Position numbers and translations under genes: made by a program
Shown: positions 32,918-41,880 of the stretch, in pieces
How positions within the stretch are numbered: position 1 is the stretch's first letter
Layout: every line of letters starts with the position of its first letter
Assembly (NCBI RefSeq): GCF_028281305.1
Contig: NZ_JANQKD010000053.1
Coordinates: 1 to 64,000, forward strand
DNA from: Pelagibius sp.
GTDB lineage: Bacteria; Pseudomonadota; Alphaproteobacteria; Kiloniellales; Kiloniellaceae
DNA: 64,000 nucleotides
Reading direction: 5' to 3'
Notes under the pieces: generated by a model
What the model saw: only the letters and a program-made list of their open reading frames with translations
Told to the model about the DNA's origin: nothing
Databases searched by the model: none

Positions 32918-33667
32918 CTAACCGGCCTGCTTCAGCGACCGCTCTGCACGCCCATGGGTTGCGATTTCCGCCAGCTTCCGGCTGCGTCCTTCAACCGCCG
33001 CTTCCAGCCGTTGCAGGAAGGCCTTGCGGTTCAATCCCGGCTCGATGGCGGGCAGGAATTCCAGGGTGATCCGGCCCGGCTGCTTGACGAAGCTGCGGCG
33101 CCCCCAGAACAGCCCGGAGTTCAGGGCAACCGGGACCACCGGGATGTTGAGCTGCCCGTAGAGCGCCGCCACGCCGGGGTGGTAGGGCCGCTGCTGTCCA
33201 GGGGCGACCCGGGTGCCCTCCGGAAAGATAACGATCGGGCGGCCCTGAGCGGCCACCCTCTTGGCTTGGGCCACCATCTTGCGCAGGGCCTTGCTGCCGC
33301 CGGCGCGGTCGACCGGCACCAGGCCGGCCCGGATAAGGTACTGCCCGAAGACCGGGATCCAGGTGAGCTCCTGCTTCAGAACGAAGCTGTGGTCCCAGAG
33401 CAGCAGCGAGTAGATCAAGGTGTCCCAGGCGGACTGATGCTTCGACGCGACCAGGAAGGCGCCCTGGGGAAGGTTCTCCCGGCCGCGGATGTCGTAGCGC
33501 AGGTCGCAGAGGACGGCGAGGGCGGCCATGATGCCGCGCACCCAGAAGCGGCCCAGGTGATAGAGCCCGCTGCGCGGCCCCAGCATCAACGGCAGCCCGA
33601 GAAGCAGGACGACGGTGGTCCAGAGATAGAAGAAGACGTTGAACAGGAAGGAGCGCAGCTTGGTCAT
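32918..33667 (-). CDS. plsC: 1-acyl-sn-glycerol-3-phosphate acyltransferase PlsC
   Basis: A 249-residue inner-membrane acyltransferase that makes phosphatidic acid from lysophosphatidate. The HX4D active site is KHQSAWDT (about 77). FGQYLIRAGLVPVDR and the acceptor motif FPEGTRVAPGQ (about 149) are present, and an N-terminal hydrophobic helix anchors it. It lies 24 bp after the YdcF gene and may be co-transcribed with ftsEX. Confidence 0.93.
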   Translation of the reverse strand: MTKLRSFLFNVFFYLWTTVVLLLGLPLMLGPRSGLYHLGRFWVRGIMAALAVLCDLRYDIRGRENLPQGAFLVASKHQSAWDTLIYSLLLWDHSFVLKQELTWIPVFGQYLIRAGLVPVDRAGGSKALRKMVAQAKRVAAQGRPIVIFPEGTRVAPGQQRPYHPGVAALYGQLNIPVVPVALNSGLFWGRRSFVKQPGRITLEFLPAIEPGLNRKAFLQRLEAAVEGRSRKLAEIATHGRAERSLKQAG

Positions 33668-33691
33668 GGCAGATCAGTCATCGCAGATCAG

Positions 33692-34342
33692 TCACGGCAG
33701 GGCGGCGACCATGCGGTCGAACCAGCCGCGCACCACGGCGACGAGGTACTTGCTGTACTCGGTGACGAGCAGGGAGGAACTGCCCGGCCAGAGCCACCAG
33801 TCATCGTGCTTGAAGGGCTCGGGAAAGACCGGGTGAGGCACGATCTCGGCCTCCGGCATGCGGCGCCGGAACTCCAGGAGCGAACGTGGCATGTGGTAGT
33901 TGGCGGTGACAAGCCGCAGGGAGCGTGCGTTCTGCGCTGCGATCCAGTCCGCCGTTTCGATGGCGTTGCCGCGGGTGTTGTCGGCCTCGTAGCCCAGGAA
34001 GACGCAGCAGGAAAGCTCCTCCGGCGATTGCTGGAAGAGTTCCAGGAGCTGACGGACATCGACGCCGCGGTAAACGCCGGAGACGAAGAGTTTGTCGGCC
34101 TTCTGCTCGGCCAGCAGGTCGAGCGCGATGTTCAGCCGGTCGCTGCCGCCGGTCAGCACCACGATGGCATCGGTGCGGCTGTCGCTGTCCGCGACGGCGG
34201 TGGGCAGCAGCGTCGCGAACCACAACAGGCCGGCGCCCCAGGCCAGGGCGGCGATGACGGCCAGCACCAGCAGGCCGCGCAGGCGGCGGAGGCCGCGGCT
34301 GAGCGGCGAGGCGCGGTCCTTCTTGATCGTTCGCAGGCGCAT
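33692..34342 (-). CDS. YdcF/ElyC family protein (DUF218)
   Basis: 216 residues with an N-terminal transmembrane helix (about 23-45) and a DUF218 domain: TDAIVVLTGGSDRLNIALDL, FVSGVYRGVDV, EADNTRGNAIETADWIA and SLRLVTANYHMPRSLLEF. Relatives SanA/ElyC affect envelope barrier and lipid-carrier metabolism. Its ATG overlaps the ftsX stop by one base, placing it in the ftsEX operon and supporting a cell-envelope role. Confidence 0.9.
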   Translation of the reverse strand: MRLRTIKKDRASPLSRGLRRLRGLLVLAVIAALAWGAGLLWFATLLPTAVADSDSRTDAIVVLTGGSDRLNIALDLLAEQKADKLFVSGVYRGVDVRQLLELFQQSPEELSCCVFLGYEADNTRGNAIETADWIAAQNARSLRLVTANYHMPRSLLEFRRRMPEAEIVPHPVFPEPFKHDDWWLWPGSSSLLVTEYSKYLVAVVRGWFDRMVAALP

Positions 34343-35235
34343 CAGGGCATTCTAGCCAGGGTGCGCAAGACTGTAATCCGCGCTGTCATCATGGCCACCA
34401 GTGCCGAAGCCACCGGCAACAGCACCAGAAGCGACCACTCGATCGGCAGAAGCTGCATTTCCGGCAGCAGGCCGCTGTCGATTCGCTGCAGCAGGTGACG
34501 CCCGAGATAAAGGGTCGGGAGCGCGCAGAGCAGGCCGATCAGGCCGCCGCGCAGTCCGAGGCTGAGGGCGTGGCTCTGAAACTGGCGTGCTACGTAGGAA
34601 TCCTGCGCCCCGATCAGGTGCAGAACCTCGATGGCCTGCTCATGGGCCGCCAGACCCATGCGTGTGACGAAAGCGACCATGATGGCGGCGGCCAGGACGA
34701 CCAGCGCAACCACCACGATGGCCATCGCCTCGATGGCCCAGGTCAGGTCCAGCAGATGGCCCAGCCAGCGTTGGTGGTCGTCCACGAGGCTGCCCGGCGC
34801 AACCGCCAGCACTGCGCGGCGCAGGGCGTTCAGATCAGGCGGCTGATCGGCGTCCACGGTTACCGCAATCAGCCCCGGCAGCGGCAGGTCCGCGGTCAGG
34901 CCCGCGTCGCCGAGCCAGGGCTCCAGCAGCGCGGCGATGTCCCGGGTGTCGAGTCGCTCCACCGCGGTCACGCCCGGTGTGTCCCGCAGCAGGGCAACCA
35001 CCTGCTGCGCCACGGGGTCGCCCTCGCCGCCTTCCGTCGCGGCGGGCCCGGCGGCGGGAAGCTGTACGGTCAGCGCACCGCTCAGCCCGCTGTCCCAGCG
35101 GTCGGCAAGCTTGCTGGCCACCATCGCGCCGGCCAGGGCGAGGGCCGCCAGGTAGACCATGATCGCGACCAGCAGCGGCAGGTAGCGCCCGGTCGCGTCG
35201 CGGTCCAGCGGGACTGCCTGGCGCCGCCGCCTCAT
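34342..35235 (-). CDS. ftsX: cell division protein FtsX
   Basis: A 297-residue permease-like partner of FtsE with four transmembrane segments: one near residue 20-40, and three in the C-terminal half (IEAMAIVVVALVVLAAAIMV; LGLRGGLIGLLCALPTLYLG; WSLLVLLPVASALVAMMTAR). The large periplasmic loop between helices 1 and 2 is where FtsX activates cell-wall amidase regulators. Sequence is divergent, as usual for alphaproteobacterial FtsX. It overlaps ftsE by 4 bp. Confidence 0.92.
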   Translation of the reverse strand: MRRRRQAVPLDRDATGRYLPLLVAIMVYLAALALAGAMVASKLADRWDSGLSGALTVQLPAAGPAATEGGEGDPVAQQVVALLRDTPGVTAVERLDTRDIAALLEPWLGDAGLTADLPLPGLIAVTVDADQPPDLNALRRAVLAVAPGSLVDDHQRWLGHLLDLTWAIEAMAIVVVALVVLAAAIMVAFVTRMGLAAHEQAIEVLHLIGAQDSYVARQFQSHALSLGLRGGLIGLLCALPTLYLGRHLLQRIDSGLLPEMQLLPIEWSLLVLLPVASALVAMMTARITVLRTLARMP

Positions 35236-36053
35236 GGGCTTTCCCGGCCGGCCACGGCGGCCGCGGACTTGGCAGTGGCCGGGTTTGCACCGGGACCTGC
35301 GGCGGGCGTCTTGGCCATCTCTCCGGAGGGGGCGATTGCGCCGACGCTCAACCGGGTCACTGGATGGGGGAAGCGGTCGACAAGCGATTCGTTATGCGTG
35401 GCGATGACCACGGTGGTGCCGATCTTGTTCAACTCTTCGAAGAGATAGAGCAGGCGCACGGCCATGCGGTCGTCCAGATTGCCGGTCGGCTCATCCGCCA
35501 GCAGCAGGTTGGGCCGGCCGATGACCGCCCGGGCAATGGCGACGCGCTGCTGCTGGCCGCCGGAAAGCGTCGGCGGCAGGGCGTCCATGTGGTCGGCCAG
35601 ACCGACCCAGGTCAACAGTTCCTCCACGTCCTTATCGCTGCGGCCGTGGGCCTGGCCGCTGATCTGCAGAGGCAGGGCCACGTTCTCGCGCGCGGTCAGA
35701 TGGTCGAGCAGGCGAAAGTCCTGGAAGACGACTCCGATTCGCCGTCGCAGCAGCGCCGTTTCGGGGCGCGACAGTTCGGTGACGTCGCGTCCGAACAGCG
35801 TCACCCGGCCGGCGCTGGGATGCTGGGCCAGGTACATCATGCGCAGCAGCGACGACTTGCCGGCGCCGCTGGCGCCGACCAGAAAGTGATAGGATCCAGG
35901 GTCGAACTGCAGGGAGATGTGCTTCAGGATCTCCGGCCCAGTGCCATAGCGCAGCGCGACGTCCTCGAAGCGAACCAAGCTCGGATTCCCCTTTGCGGAA
36001 GCCTGAATCGAAAATGGCATAGGCAAGTCAGTCCCGTAAAGGTTCCTGCTCAT
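35232..36053 (-). CDS. ftsE: cell division ATP-binding protein FtsE
   Basis: A 273-residue ABC ATPase. Walker A is [11 protein letters not shown] (about 54), Q-loop [17 protein letters not shown], signature [15 protein letters not shown] and Walker [14 protein letters not shown], with switch His in [14 protein letters not shown]. Together with FtsX it couples cytosolic division machinery to periplasmic wall hydrolysis. The C-terminal 45 residues after about 228 are an Ala/Pro-rich tail not needed for the fold. ATG 36053 is taken; ATG 36020 is possible. Divergent from the DUF3426 gene. Confidence 0.94.
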   Translation of the reverse strand: MSRNLYGTDLPMPFSIQASAKGNPSLVRFEDVALRYGTGPEILKHISLQFDPGSYHFLVGASGAGKSSLLRMMYLAQHPSAGRVTLFGRDVTELSRPETALLRRRIGVVFQDFRLLDHLTARENVALPLQISGQAHGRSDKDVEELLTWVGLADHMDALPPTLSGGQQQRVAIARAVIGRPNLLLADEPTGNLDDRMAVRLLYLFEELNKIGTTVVIATHNESLVDRFPHPVTRLSVGAIAPSGEMAKTPAAGPGANPATAKSAAAVAGRESP

Positions 36054-36124
36054 GCCTTGCTTTGATTATACCGCGCCCATATAAGGTTATCGGATTACCT
36101 GCCGTTGGGGGTAGCCGGCCGTTC

Positions 36125-36781
36125 ATGATTGTTACCTGTCCTGCCTGTGGAAGCCGCTTTGCCGTCGAGCGCGAGCACCTCGGTTATGACGGGCGAATCG
36201 TACGCTGCGGAAAATGCGGCAACTGCTGGCACCAGATGCCGGAGGAGGAGCCGCCCGCCGCGGCGCCGGAACCGGCCGAACCTCCACCGCCGCCGCCCCC
36301 GCTGCCCAAGCGCCGTGCCGCACCTGCGAAGGCCAAGGCCAGAAACAGCGCCGGCCTGGGTTGGCTCGCTCTCCTGGCGGTGCTGGTCGCGCTGTTTGCC
36401 GGCGCCTGGTTCGGGCGCGAGCAGATCGTCGCCCAGTTCCCGCAGTTCGAAACGCTCTACGCCACCCTGGGCGTTCCGGTAACCGCGCCCGGGCCGACCC
36501 TGGAGCTGCGGGTTGGCGAACCGCGGGTCACCCAGCGCGACGGCGACAGCATCATCCTGCTCAGCGGGTCGGTGACCAACATCACGGACCGCAAACAGAC
36601 GGTGCCCAAGCTGCGCGCCCGCCTGACCGACGGAGAAGGCGCGGTGCTGCGCGAGTGGGAGTTCGAAGCGCCCAGGGCCGAATTGGATGCGGGTGCAGCG
36701 GTCGATTTCGCGACCGAGACGGTCGATCCGCCGGCCGAGGGCCAGAACCTCACCATCACCTTCGTTCAGGACGAGGAATAG
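36125..36781 (+). CDS. zinc-ribbon and DUF3426 domain protein
   Basis: 218 residues. An N-terminal MJ0042-type zinc ribbon (TCPACGSRFAVE and VRCGKCGNCW) is followed by a proline-rich linker, one transmembrane helix (about 80-100, LGWLALLAVLVALFAGAWFG), then a DUF3426 beta domain (LSGSVTNITDRKQTVPKLRA). The topology puts the zinc ribbon in the cytoplasm and the DUF3426 domain in the periplasm. Placement divergent from ftsE is common in alphaproteobacteria. Function is unknown, possibly division-linked. Confidence 0.88.
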   Translation: MIVTCPACGSRFAVEREHLGYDGRIVRCGKCGNCWHQMPEEEPPAAAPEPAEPPPPPPPLPKRRAAPAKAKARNSAGLGWLALLAVLVALFAGAWFGREQIVAQFPQFETLYATLGVPVTAPGPTLELRVGEPRVTQRDGDSIILLSGSVTNITDRKQTVPKLRARLTDGEGAVLREWEFEAPRAELDAGAAVDFATETVDPPAEGQNLTITFVQDEE

Positions 36782-36990
36782 CCGGCCTCATCGGCGCCTC
36801 GGACCTGCTCCATTAAGGCTTGTTTAACCACGCGGTGGCAGTTTGGCGAAGAGGCCGTGCGGGGGTATGGCCGGCGCCGGAGGCGTCACGCAGACGCGGT
36901 GATCGGCCGGGCCCTCTCATGGAAACGCCTGAAAAGCCGCAGAGTCCGGGCGCCCGCCCGAGACGAGAGGCCGCTGGAGACCGTTACACA

Positions 36991-37368
36991 ATGGCGCATA
37001 TCCTGGTCGCCGAAGACGACACCGCAGTTCAGAGTTTTGTCAGTCGCGCACTCGCCCACCGCGGTCACAAAGTGACGTCGGTGGAAGACGGTGTGCAGGC
37101 CCTCGAGGCGCTCGGCGGTTCCAGTTTCGACCTCCTGATCACCGACATCGTGATGCCCAGCCTCGACGGTATCGGTTTGGCCCTCAAGGTCGCCAAGGAC
37201 TATCCCAGCATGCCGGTGCTTCTGATGACCGGCTATTCGGCGGAACGCCAGCGTGCGCACAACCTCGAAGAGCTGATCTGCGAGGTGATCACAAAGCCTT
37301 TCACGCTGCTCGAGATCTGCGAGGCCGCCGAGGCGGCGCTGTCCAGCGAGCCGATGACCTGCCACTAG
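36991..37368 (+). CDS. cpdR: single-domain response regulator, CpdR-like
   Basis: A 125-residue CheY-like receiver. An acidic pair is in VAEDDTAVQ, phospho-acceptor Asp in LLITDIVMPSLDG (about 52), Thr in LLMTGYSAE and Lys in VITKPFTLLE. There is no output domain. The wording matches CpdR, which in alphaproteobacteria directs ClpXP to degrade CtrA and other regulators when unphosphorylated. Assignment rests on sequence flavour and the alphaproteobacterial context. The ATG at 36991 is chosen because the domain starts at once. It converges on the TIGR02302 gene. Confidence 0.8.
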   Translation: MAHILVAEDDTAVQSFVSRALAHRGHKVTSVEDGVQALEALGGSSFDLLITDIVMPSLDGIGLALKVAKDYPSMPVLLMTGYSAERQRAHNLEELICEVITKPFTLLEICEAAEAALSSEPMTCH

Positions 37369-37484
37369 AGTGTTCAGGTTCCGTCGGAGACACGTACTGG
37401 TCTTGCCGGAACACTGAAAGGCCGCTCGCGACGCCATCGTCTTCTTGTGCTTGAGGGCGTAATCGGCGCCCTTGCCGGTGTCTC

Positions 37485-40166
37485 TCAGAACCGCTTCAGC
37501 AGACGGTCGATGTACTCCAGCTCTTCGGCAGGCCGGTTGCGTTCGCCGCGCCGCCGGCGCAGTTCGTCGACGATCTCGCGGCTGCGCTGCAGCTCCATTT
37601 CCTCGGGGATCTGCACGCCCTCGTTGGAGAAGGCCTCGCCCGCCGGGCGGTTGTTGTCGCGTCCCAGCGGGTCGCGGCCGTTGGGCCCGAAGCGGCCTGA
37701 GACGCTGCCCTCGCCGGTCTCGCCGGGCTGATTGGCGAACATCTCCATGAAGCGGTCCAGGGTGGCCTGCATGCCCTGCTGAAGCTGGTCCAGCGAGCGG
37801 GTCTGCGGCGGCACCGCCTGACCGGGCTGTTCGCTGTTGAGGGCGTCGCGGGCATCGCGCATCTCGCGCTCGGCCCGGCCCAGCGGGCGCGGAATGTCGC
37901 CCATGACGTCGCCCAACTGGCGCATCAGTTCGCCCAGACTGCGGCGCAGGGCTTCCTGGCGCTGGGCATCGGTCAGGTCGGCGCTCTGCTGGCCTTGTTG
38001 TCCCTGCTGACCCTGCTGGCCCTGTTGTCCCTGCTGCCCTTGCTGGCCCTGTTGCCCCTGCTGCTGGCGCCCGCGCTGCGACCGCTCGAAGCTGCGGTCC
38101 AGCAGATCACGCTGCTCGCGCATCATGTTTTCCAGGTTCTCCATCATGCGCGAGGCATCCTGCATGTCCTGGTTCATCTGGCCTGCATAGGGATTGGCGG
38201 TCAGGTTTTCCAGCATCTCACGCAGCTGGGAGAGCAGCTCGCGCGCGGCATCGCGGGCGCCCGACTGCGCCAGCTCGCGTGCCTGATCGATCATGCTCTG
38301 CAGGTCCTGGCGGTCGAGCAGCTGCGCGTTGGGCGGCAGCTCCTGTTCGCCCGGCTGCTCGCCGCGGGCCATCTGCTCGCGCATCTGTTCGGCCAGTTCG
38401 TCGAGGAAGTTGTTGAGCGCGGCCTGCAACTCGTCGATCAGGCGCTGGATCTCGTCGTCTCCGGCGTCGCGCGCCAGGGCGTCCATCAGCGCCTGCTGGG
38501 CATCGCGCAGGGCGCGTTCGGCGATCGCCAGTTCGCCTTCCTCGATTCGCAGCGCCGTGTCCCAGAGGAGCTGCTGTACCTCGGTGATGGCCTGCTCTGA
38601 CGGATCGTAGATCAGGCGGCGCTCGGCGGAGCGGATCGCCAGCGCGACCACCAGATCGTGGAAGAAATGGTCGGGGCGCTCGTAAATGGCGCTCAGGGCC
38701 TGGACGATCGGCAGGCGCGACTCGGGCTTCAGGGTGAGCTGCTTGCGCAGTTCGACCAGAGCCCGGGCAACGGGATGGTTGAAGACGCGTTCCGGCAGCA
38801 CCGTACGCAGGGTTTCGCTGCGCCCCTCCTGGCCCGGATGGTCGCGCGCGATCAGTTGGATTTCGACGGCCAATCCGGCCCAGGGGTGCGGCGTCAGATC
38901 GCGGTAGGTCGTCGCGGCGGTGGCCTTGGGCGCGGCCCCGGGCACCACCAGATCGATTTCGATGGGCGGCTCTTCGGGTTTGTCGATGCGCTTGATCTCG
39001 GCTCTTGCGGCAACGACGCCGTAGTCGTCCTCGGCCTGATAGGCGAGGCGCAGGGCGGCACGCTCGCTGCGGCCCGGCGCCGACTCGAAGACGATGCTGG
39101 GCGCCGTGTCGGGAACCAGTTCCAGCGGCCACTCCGCCAAGCTGCGGCTGCCCTGGCGGATGGCCAGGCTGGAGCCTTCGGTCAGAATGTGCTCCAGGCG
39201 GTAGGCTTCCTGCGCAAAGGGCTCGAAGGCTTCGGTATTCTCATCGATCTGTAGGCTCGGCGCCGTGCTGCCGCCCTGGACCTGGGCCAGCAGCACACTG
39301 CCGCTCGGTACCCGCAGGCGCTCGCCGCTCTCTCCGCCGCTGCCTTCCGCATCCAGATAGAGCGGGGCCAGGCCCGTGTAGGTCGGCGGGTTGATCCAGG
39401 CATCCAGACTGGGCGGCAACGTCGGTTCGCCCTGGAACTGCGGGGTCATCGCGCTGGCCAGGCGGGTCGTGACGTTGCCGTCGGAACTGGCAAAGCCGAC
39501 AAAAATCAGCAGCAGCACAAGGCCGCGCAGGGCCCAGGGGTCCAGCCCGGCGAGCCCGGGCCGCGGCAAGAGGACGCGCAGGCCTGTAAGGCGGCTGATG
39601 GCGCGCTTCTGATGGGCGCGCCACAGGGCTTTCGACTCCACGTCGCTGAGGCCGGTCATCATGCGGTCGTCGAGCGCCGTCAGGGGCCGGTGGGAGAGTT
39701 CGCTGTCCCGCTCCAGCCGGCGCTTGCCGGCGGCCTCGTCGGGCAGCGCCACCACCGTGACGGCGCGCCAGAGGGCATAACCGAGCGCAGCGACAAAACC
39801 GATCAGGATGAGGCTGTGGAGCCAGGCCGGCAGCGCCGGCAGGATTCCGAAAAGGGCCAGTGCGAGGAACAGCCCGCAGATCCCCAGCACGGGCCAGACC
39901 GCGCGCCAGATCGCTTCCCAGGCGACAGCGCCGCGCGCCAGGCTCAGCAGGACGCCGAAGCGCCGGAGGCTGCGCTCGGTGGCGCGGCGCTCCTCGGCGC
40001 GGCTCACGCCCGCTGACCAGCGGTTCTGATTCGGGCTGGTCTGGTTCGGGTTGGCGGTCTTGGAGGGCTCGCCTCCCGGGGCAGGGCCGCGGGTGCCGCC
40101 ATCGGCGTTGTTGCTGGAGTTACCGCTGGAGTTACTGCTTGAGTTACTGGGCCAACTCGAGGTCAT
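37485..40166 (-). CDS. TIGR02302 family (DUF4175) membrane protein
   Basis: 893 residues. A Ser/Asn-rich N-terminus (NSSSNSSGNSSNN) leads to two or three transmembrane helices (about 75-125 and 215-235). A long soluble region follows (LPERVFNHPVARALVELRKQ; ALEQLLWDTA-type helices), ending in Gln/Arg-rich coiled coils with an extended QGQ repeat. This matches the TIGR02302 family, a large alphaproteobacterial protein of unknown function often next to lysA and argH. ATG 40166 has an excellent AGGAGGGACG upstream. Confidence 0.9.
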   Translation of the reverse strand: MTSSWPSNSSSNSSGNSSNNADGGTRGPAPGGEPSKTANPNQTSPNQNRWSAGVSRAEERRATERSLRRFGVLLSLARGAVAWEAIWRAVWPVLGICGLFLALALFGILPALPAWLHSLILIGFVAALGYALWRAVTVVALPDEAAGKRRLERDSELSHRPLTALDDRMMTGLSDVESKALWRAHQKRAISRLTGLRVLLPRPGLAGLDPWALRGLVLLLIFVGFASSDGNVTTRLASAMTPQFQGEPTLPPSLDAWINPPTYTGLAPLYLDAEGSGGESGERLRVPSGSVLLAQVQGGSTAPSLQIDENTEAFEPFAQEAYRLEHILTEGSSLAIRQGSRSLAEWPLELVPDTAPSIVFESAPGRSERAALRLAYQAEDDYGVVAARAEIKRIDKPEEPPIEIDLVVPGAAPKATAATTYRDLTPHPWAGLAVEIQLIARDHPGQEGRSETLRTVLPERVFNHPVARALVELRKQLTLKPESRLPIVQALSAIYERPDHFFHDLVVALAIRSAERRLIYDPSEQAITEVQQLLWDTALRIEEGELAIAERALRDAQQALMDALARDAGDDEIQRLIDELQAALNNFLDELAEQMREQMARGEQPGEQELPPNAQLLDRQDLQSMIDQARELAQSGARDAARELLSQLREMLENLTANPYAGQMNQDMQDASRMMENLENMMREQRDLLDRSFERSQRGRQQQGQQGQQGQQGQQGQQGQQGQQGQQSADLTDAQRQEALRRSLGELMRQLGDVMGDIPRPLGRAEREMRDARDALNSEQPGQAVPPQTRSLDQLQQGMQATLDRFMEMFANQPGETGEGSVSGRFGPNGRDPLGRDNNRPAGEAFSNEGVQIPEEMELQRSREIVDELRRRRGERNRPAEELEYIDRLLKRF
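37987..38066 (-). repeat. 9-bp period repeat encoding QGQ units
   Basis: Roughly nine tandem units of CAGGGACAA-like sequence on the minus strand encode repeated Gln-Gly-Gln in the TIGR02302 protein. The unit preserves frame, so its number can vary between strains. Confidence 0.85.
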
Positions 40167-40262
40167 CGTCCCTCCTGTCCTTTCGTCCCCCAGCTCTCTG
40201 CCCCCAACCAACGCTCCGCTCCGGGCCGCCACGCAGTCTTTGGCGCCTGCGGCCCAAACGCT

Positions 40263-41591
40263 TCAGCCTGCAGCCTTCCTTACGGCCGGCTGGGCGGCCC
40301 CGTCGCTCAGCCAGTCCGGCAGATGGTCCTGCCCGATCATTGTGTCATAGTTCATGCGCTCGCGCACCACTGCAAAGCGTCCGCCGCGTACCAGGACTTC
40401 CGGGGGCAGCGGGCGCGAATTGTAGGTCGATGCCATGACGAAGCTGTAGGCCCCGGCGGAGCTGAACACCAGCAGGTCGCCCTCGGCCAGCGGCGGCAAG
40501 GGGCGCTGCTTGGCGAAGGTATCGGTGGATTCGCAGACCGGCCCGACCACGTCGACCGGCCGCAGCGCCGTTCCTTCCGGCGCCGCCTTCACCGGCAGGA
40601 TTTCGTGCCAGGCATCGTAGAGGGAGGGGCGGATCAGGTCGTTCATCGCCGCATCGACGATGACGAAGCGGCGTGTGTCGTTGTCCTTTACATAGAGCAC
40701 GCGCGTGACCAGCAGCCCCGCGTTGCCGACCAGCGAGCGCCCAGGCTCGAACACCAACTCGGCGTCCAGGCCGTCCACAAGCCCGCGCACCATGGTCGCA
40801 TAGTCGCGCACCCGCTTCTCGGTTTCCGCGAACTGCGCCTGCAGATCGTGCGTGTAGCTGATGCCGATGCCGCCGCCCAGATCGACGCGGCGCAGCGGCA
40901 GGCCTGCGGCGCGCAGCTCATGATAGAGCGCGATAAGCCGCTGGAACGCCGTGCGGTAGGGTGCGATGTCGGTGAGCTGCGAGCCGATGTGGACCGCCAG
41001 TCCTTCGAAGCGGATGCCCGGCATGCTCTTGATGTTCAGCATATAGTCGCGTGCCGCGCCGGCATCGATGCCGAACTTGCTGTCGGCCCGCCCGGTGGTG
41101 ATCTGGTCCAGCGTGCCCGCGTCGACGTCCGGGTTCACGCGCACCGCGACCGGGGCGGTGGTTCCGCGCTGGCTGGCGACCTGGGAAAGCAGCTCCAGTT
41201 CGGCCAGCGACTCGACATTGAACTGCATGATCCCGGCATCCAGGCCCGCGGCCATCTCTGCTGCGGTCTTGCCGACACCGGCAAAGACGATCTTCTCGGC
41301 CGGAACACCGGCTGTCAGGGCGCGGCGAAGCTCGCCTTCGGAGACGACGTCGGCGCCGGCGCCCAGGTCGGCGAAGGTCTTGATCACCGCTTGGTTCGAG
41401 TTGGCCTTCAGCGCATAGCAGATGGTCGCCGGCAGCCCGGAAAGAGCAGCGGCGAAACTGCGGTAGCTGTGTTCGAGGGCATCGCCCGAGTAGCAGTAGA
41501 ACGGCGTGCCGACCTCCTCCGCCAGGCGATCGAGCGCGACCTCAGAGACCTGCAGGCCGCCGTCGCGATAGGCAAAGAAGGTGCTGTCCAT
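40263..41591 (-). CDS. lysA: diaminopimelate decarboxylase LysA
   Basis: A 442-residue PLP enzyme (alanine-racemase fold) making lysine from meso-diaminopimelate. The PLP lysine is in ICYALKANSNQAV (about 58). HIGSQLTD, DLGGGIGISY, EPGRSLVGNAGLLVT and the C-terminal GPVCESTDTFAKQ / YSFVMASTYNSRP are all present. An RBS-like GAGGA lies upstream of ATG 41591. It lies 37 bp after lptM and so is the third gene of an argH-lptM-lysA operon. Confidence 0.96.
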   Translation of the reverse strand: MDSTFFAYRDGGLQVSEVALDRLAEEVGTPFYCYSGDALEHSYRSFAAALSGLPATICYALKANSNQAVIKTFADLGAGADVVSEGELRRALTAGVPAEKIVFAGVGKTAAEMAAGLDAGIMQFNVESLAELELLSQVASQRGTTAPVAVRVNPDVDAGTLDQITTGRADSKFGIDAGAARDYMLNIKSMPGIRFEGLAVHIGSQLTDIAPYRTAFQRLIALYHELRAAGLPLRRVDLGGGIGISYTHDLQAQFAETEKRVRDYATMVRGLVDGLDAELVFEPGRSLVGNAGLLVTRVLYVKDNDTRRFVIVDAAMNDLIRPSLYDAWHEILPVKAAPEGTALRPVDVVGPVCESTDTFAKQRPLPPLAEGDLLVFSSAGAYSFVMASTYNSRPLPPEVLVRGGRFAVVRERMNYDTMIGQDHLPDWLSDGAAQPAVRKAAG

Positions 41592-41628
41592 AAGAACGGA
41601 TCCTCGGCGTTCGCAGCGCTGCTGCCGG

Positions 41629-41880
41629 CTAGTAGGTCGTGGTCTTGGTGCGGCTGTCTTCGAAGATCGAGAAGGGTCCGCGGTTTTCCTGCGGGTTCTC
41701 GCCTTCGGGCGGCGGCCCGACGGTGCCCGGCGCCGGATAGGCCTGCGGGTAGGTATAGGCCTCTTCCTCGCCGGTCGGGGGCTTGGGCGAGCCCTTTTTG
41801 CCGCAGGCGGCGAGGCCGCCCGCAATCAGCAGGCTTGCAGCGGCCAGAACCAGGACACGGCGGTGGCGGCCAGCGGTCAT
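41629..41880 (-). CDS. lptM: small lipoprotein LptM-like
   Basis: 83 residues with a type II signal peptide: [20 protein letters not shown], with the lipobox LAAC at about 22-25, then GKKGSPKPP and a Pro-rich tail. The KKG-P signature and size fit the LptM/YifL group, which assists maturation of the LPS transport complex in the outer membrane. The 4-bp overlap with argH and position before lysA match the order seen in many proteobacteria. Confidence 0.85.
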   Translation of the reverse strand: MTAGRHRRVLVLAAASLLIAGGLAACGKKGSPKPPTGEEEAYTYPQAYPAPGTVGPPPEGENPQENRGPFSIFEDSRTKTTTY

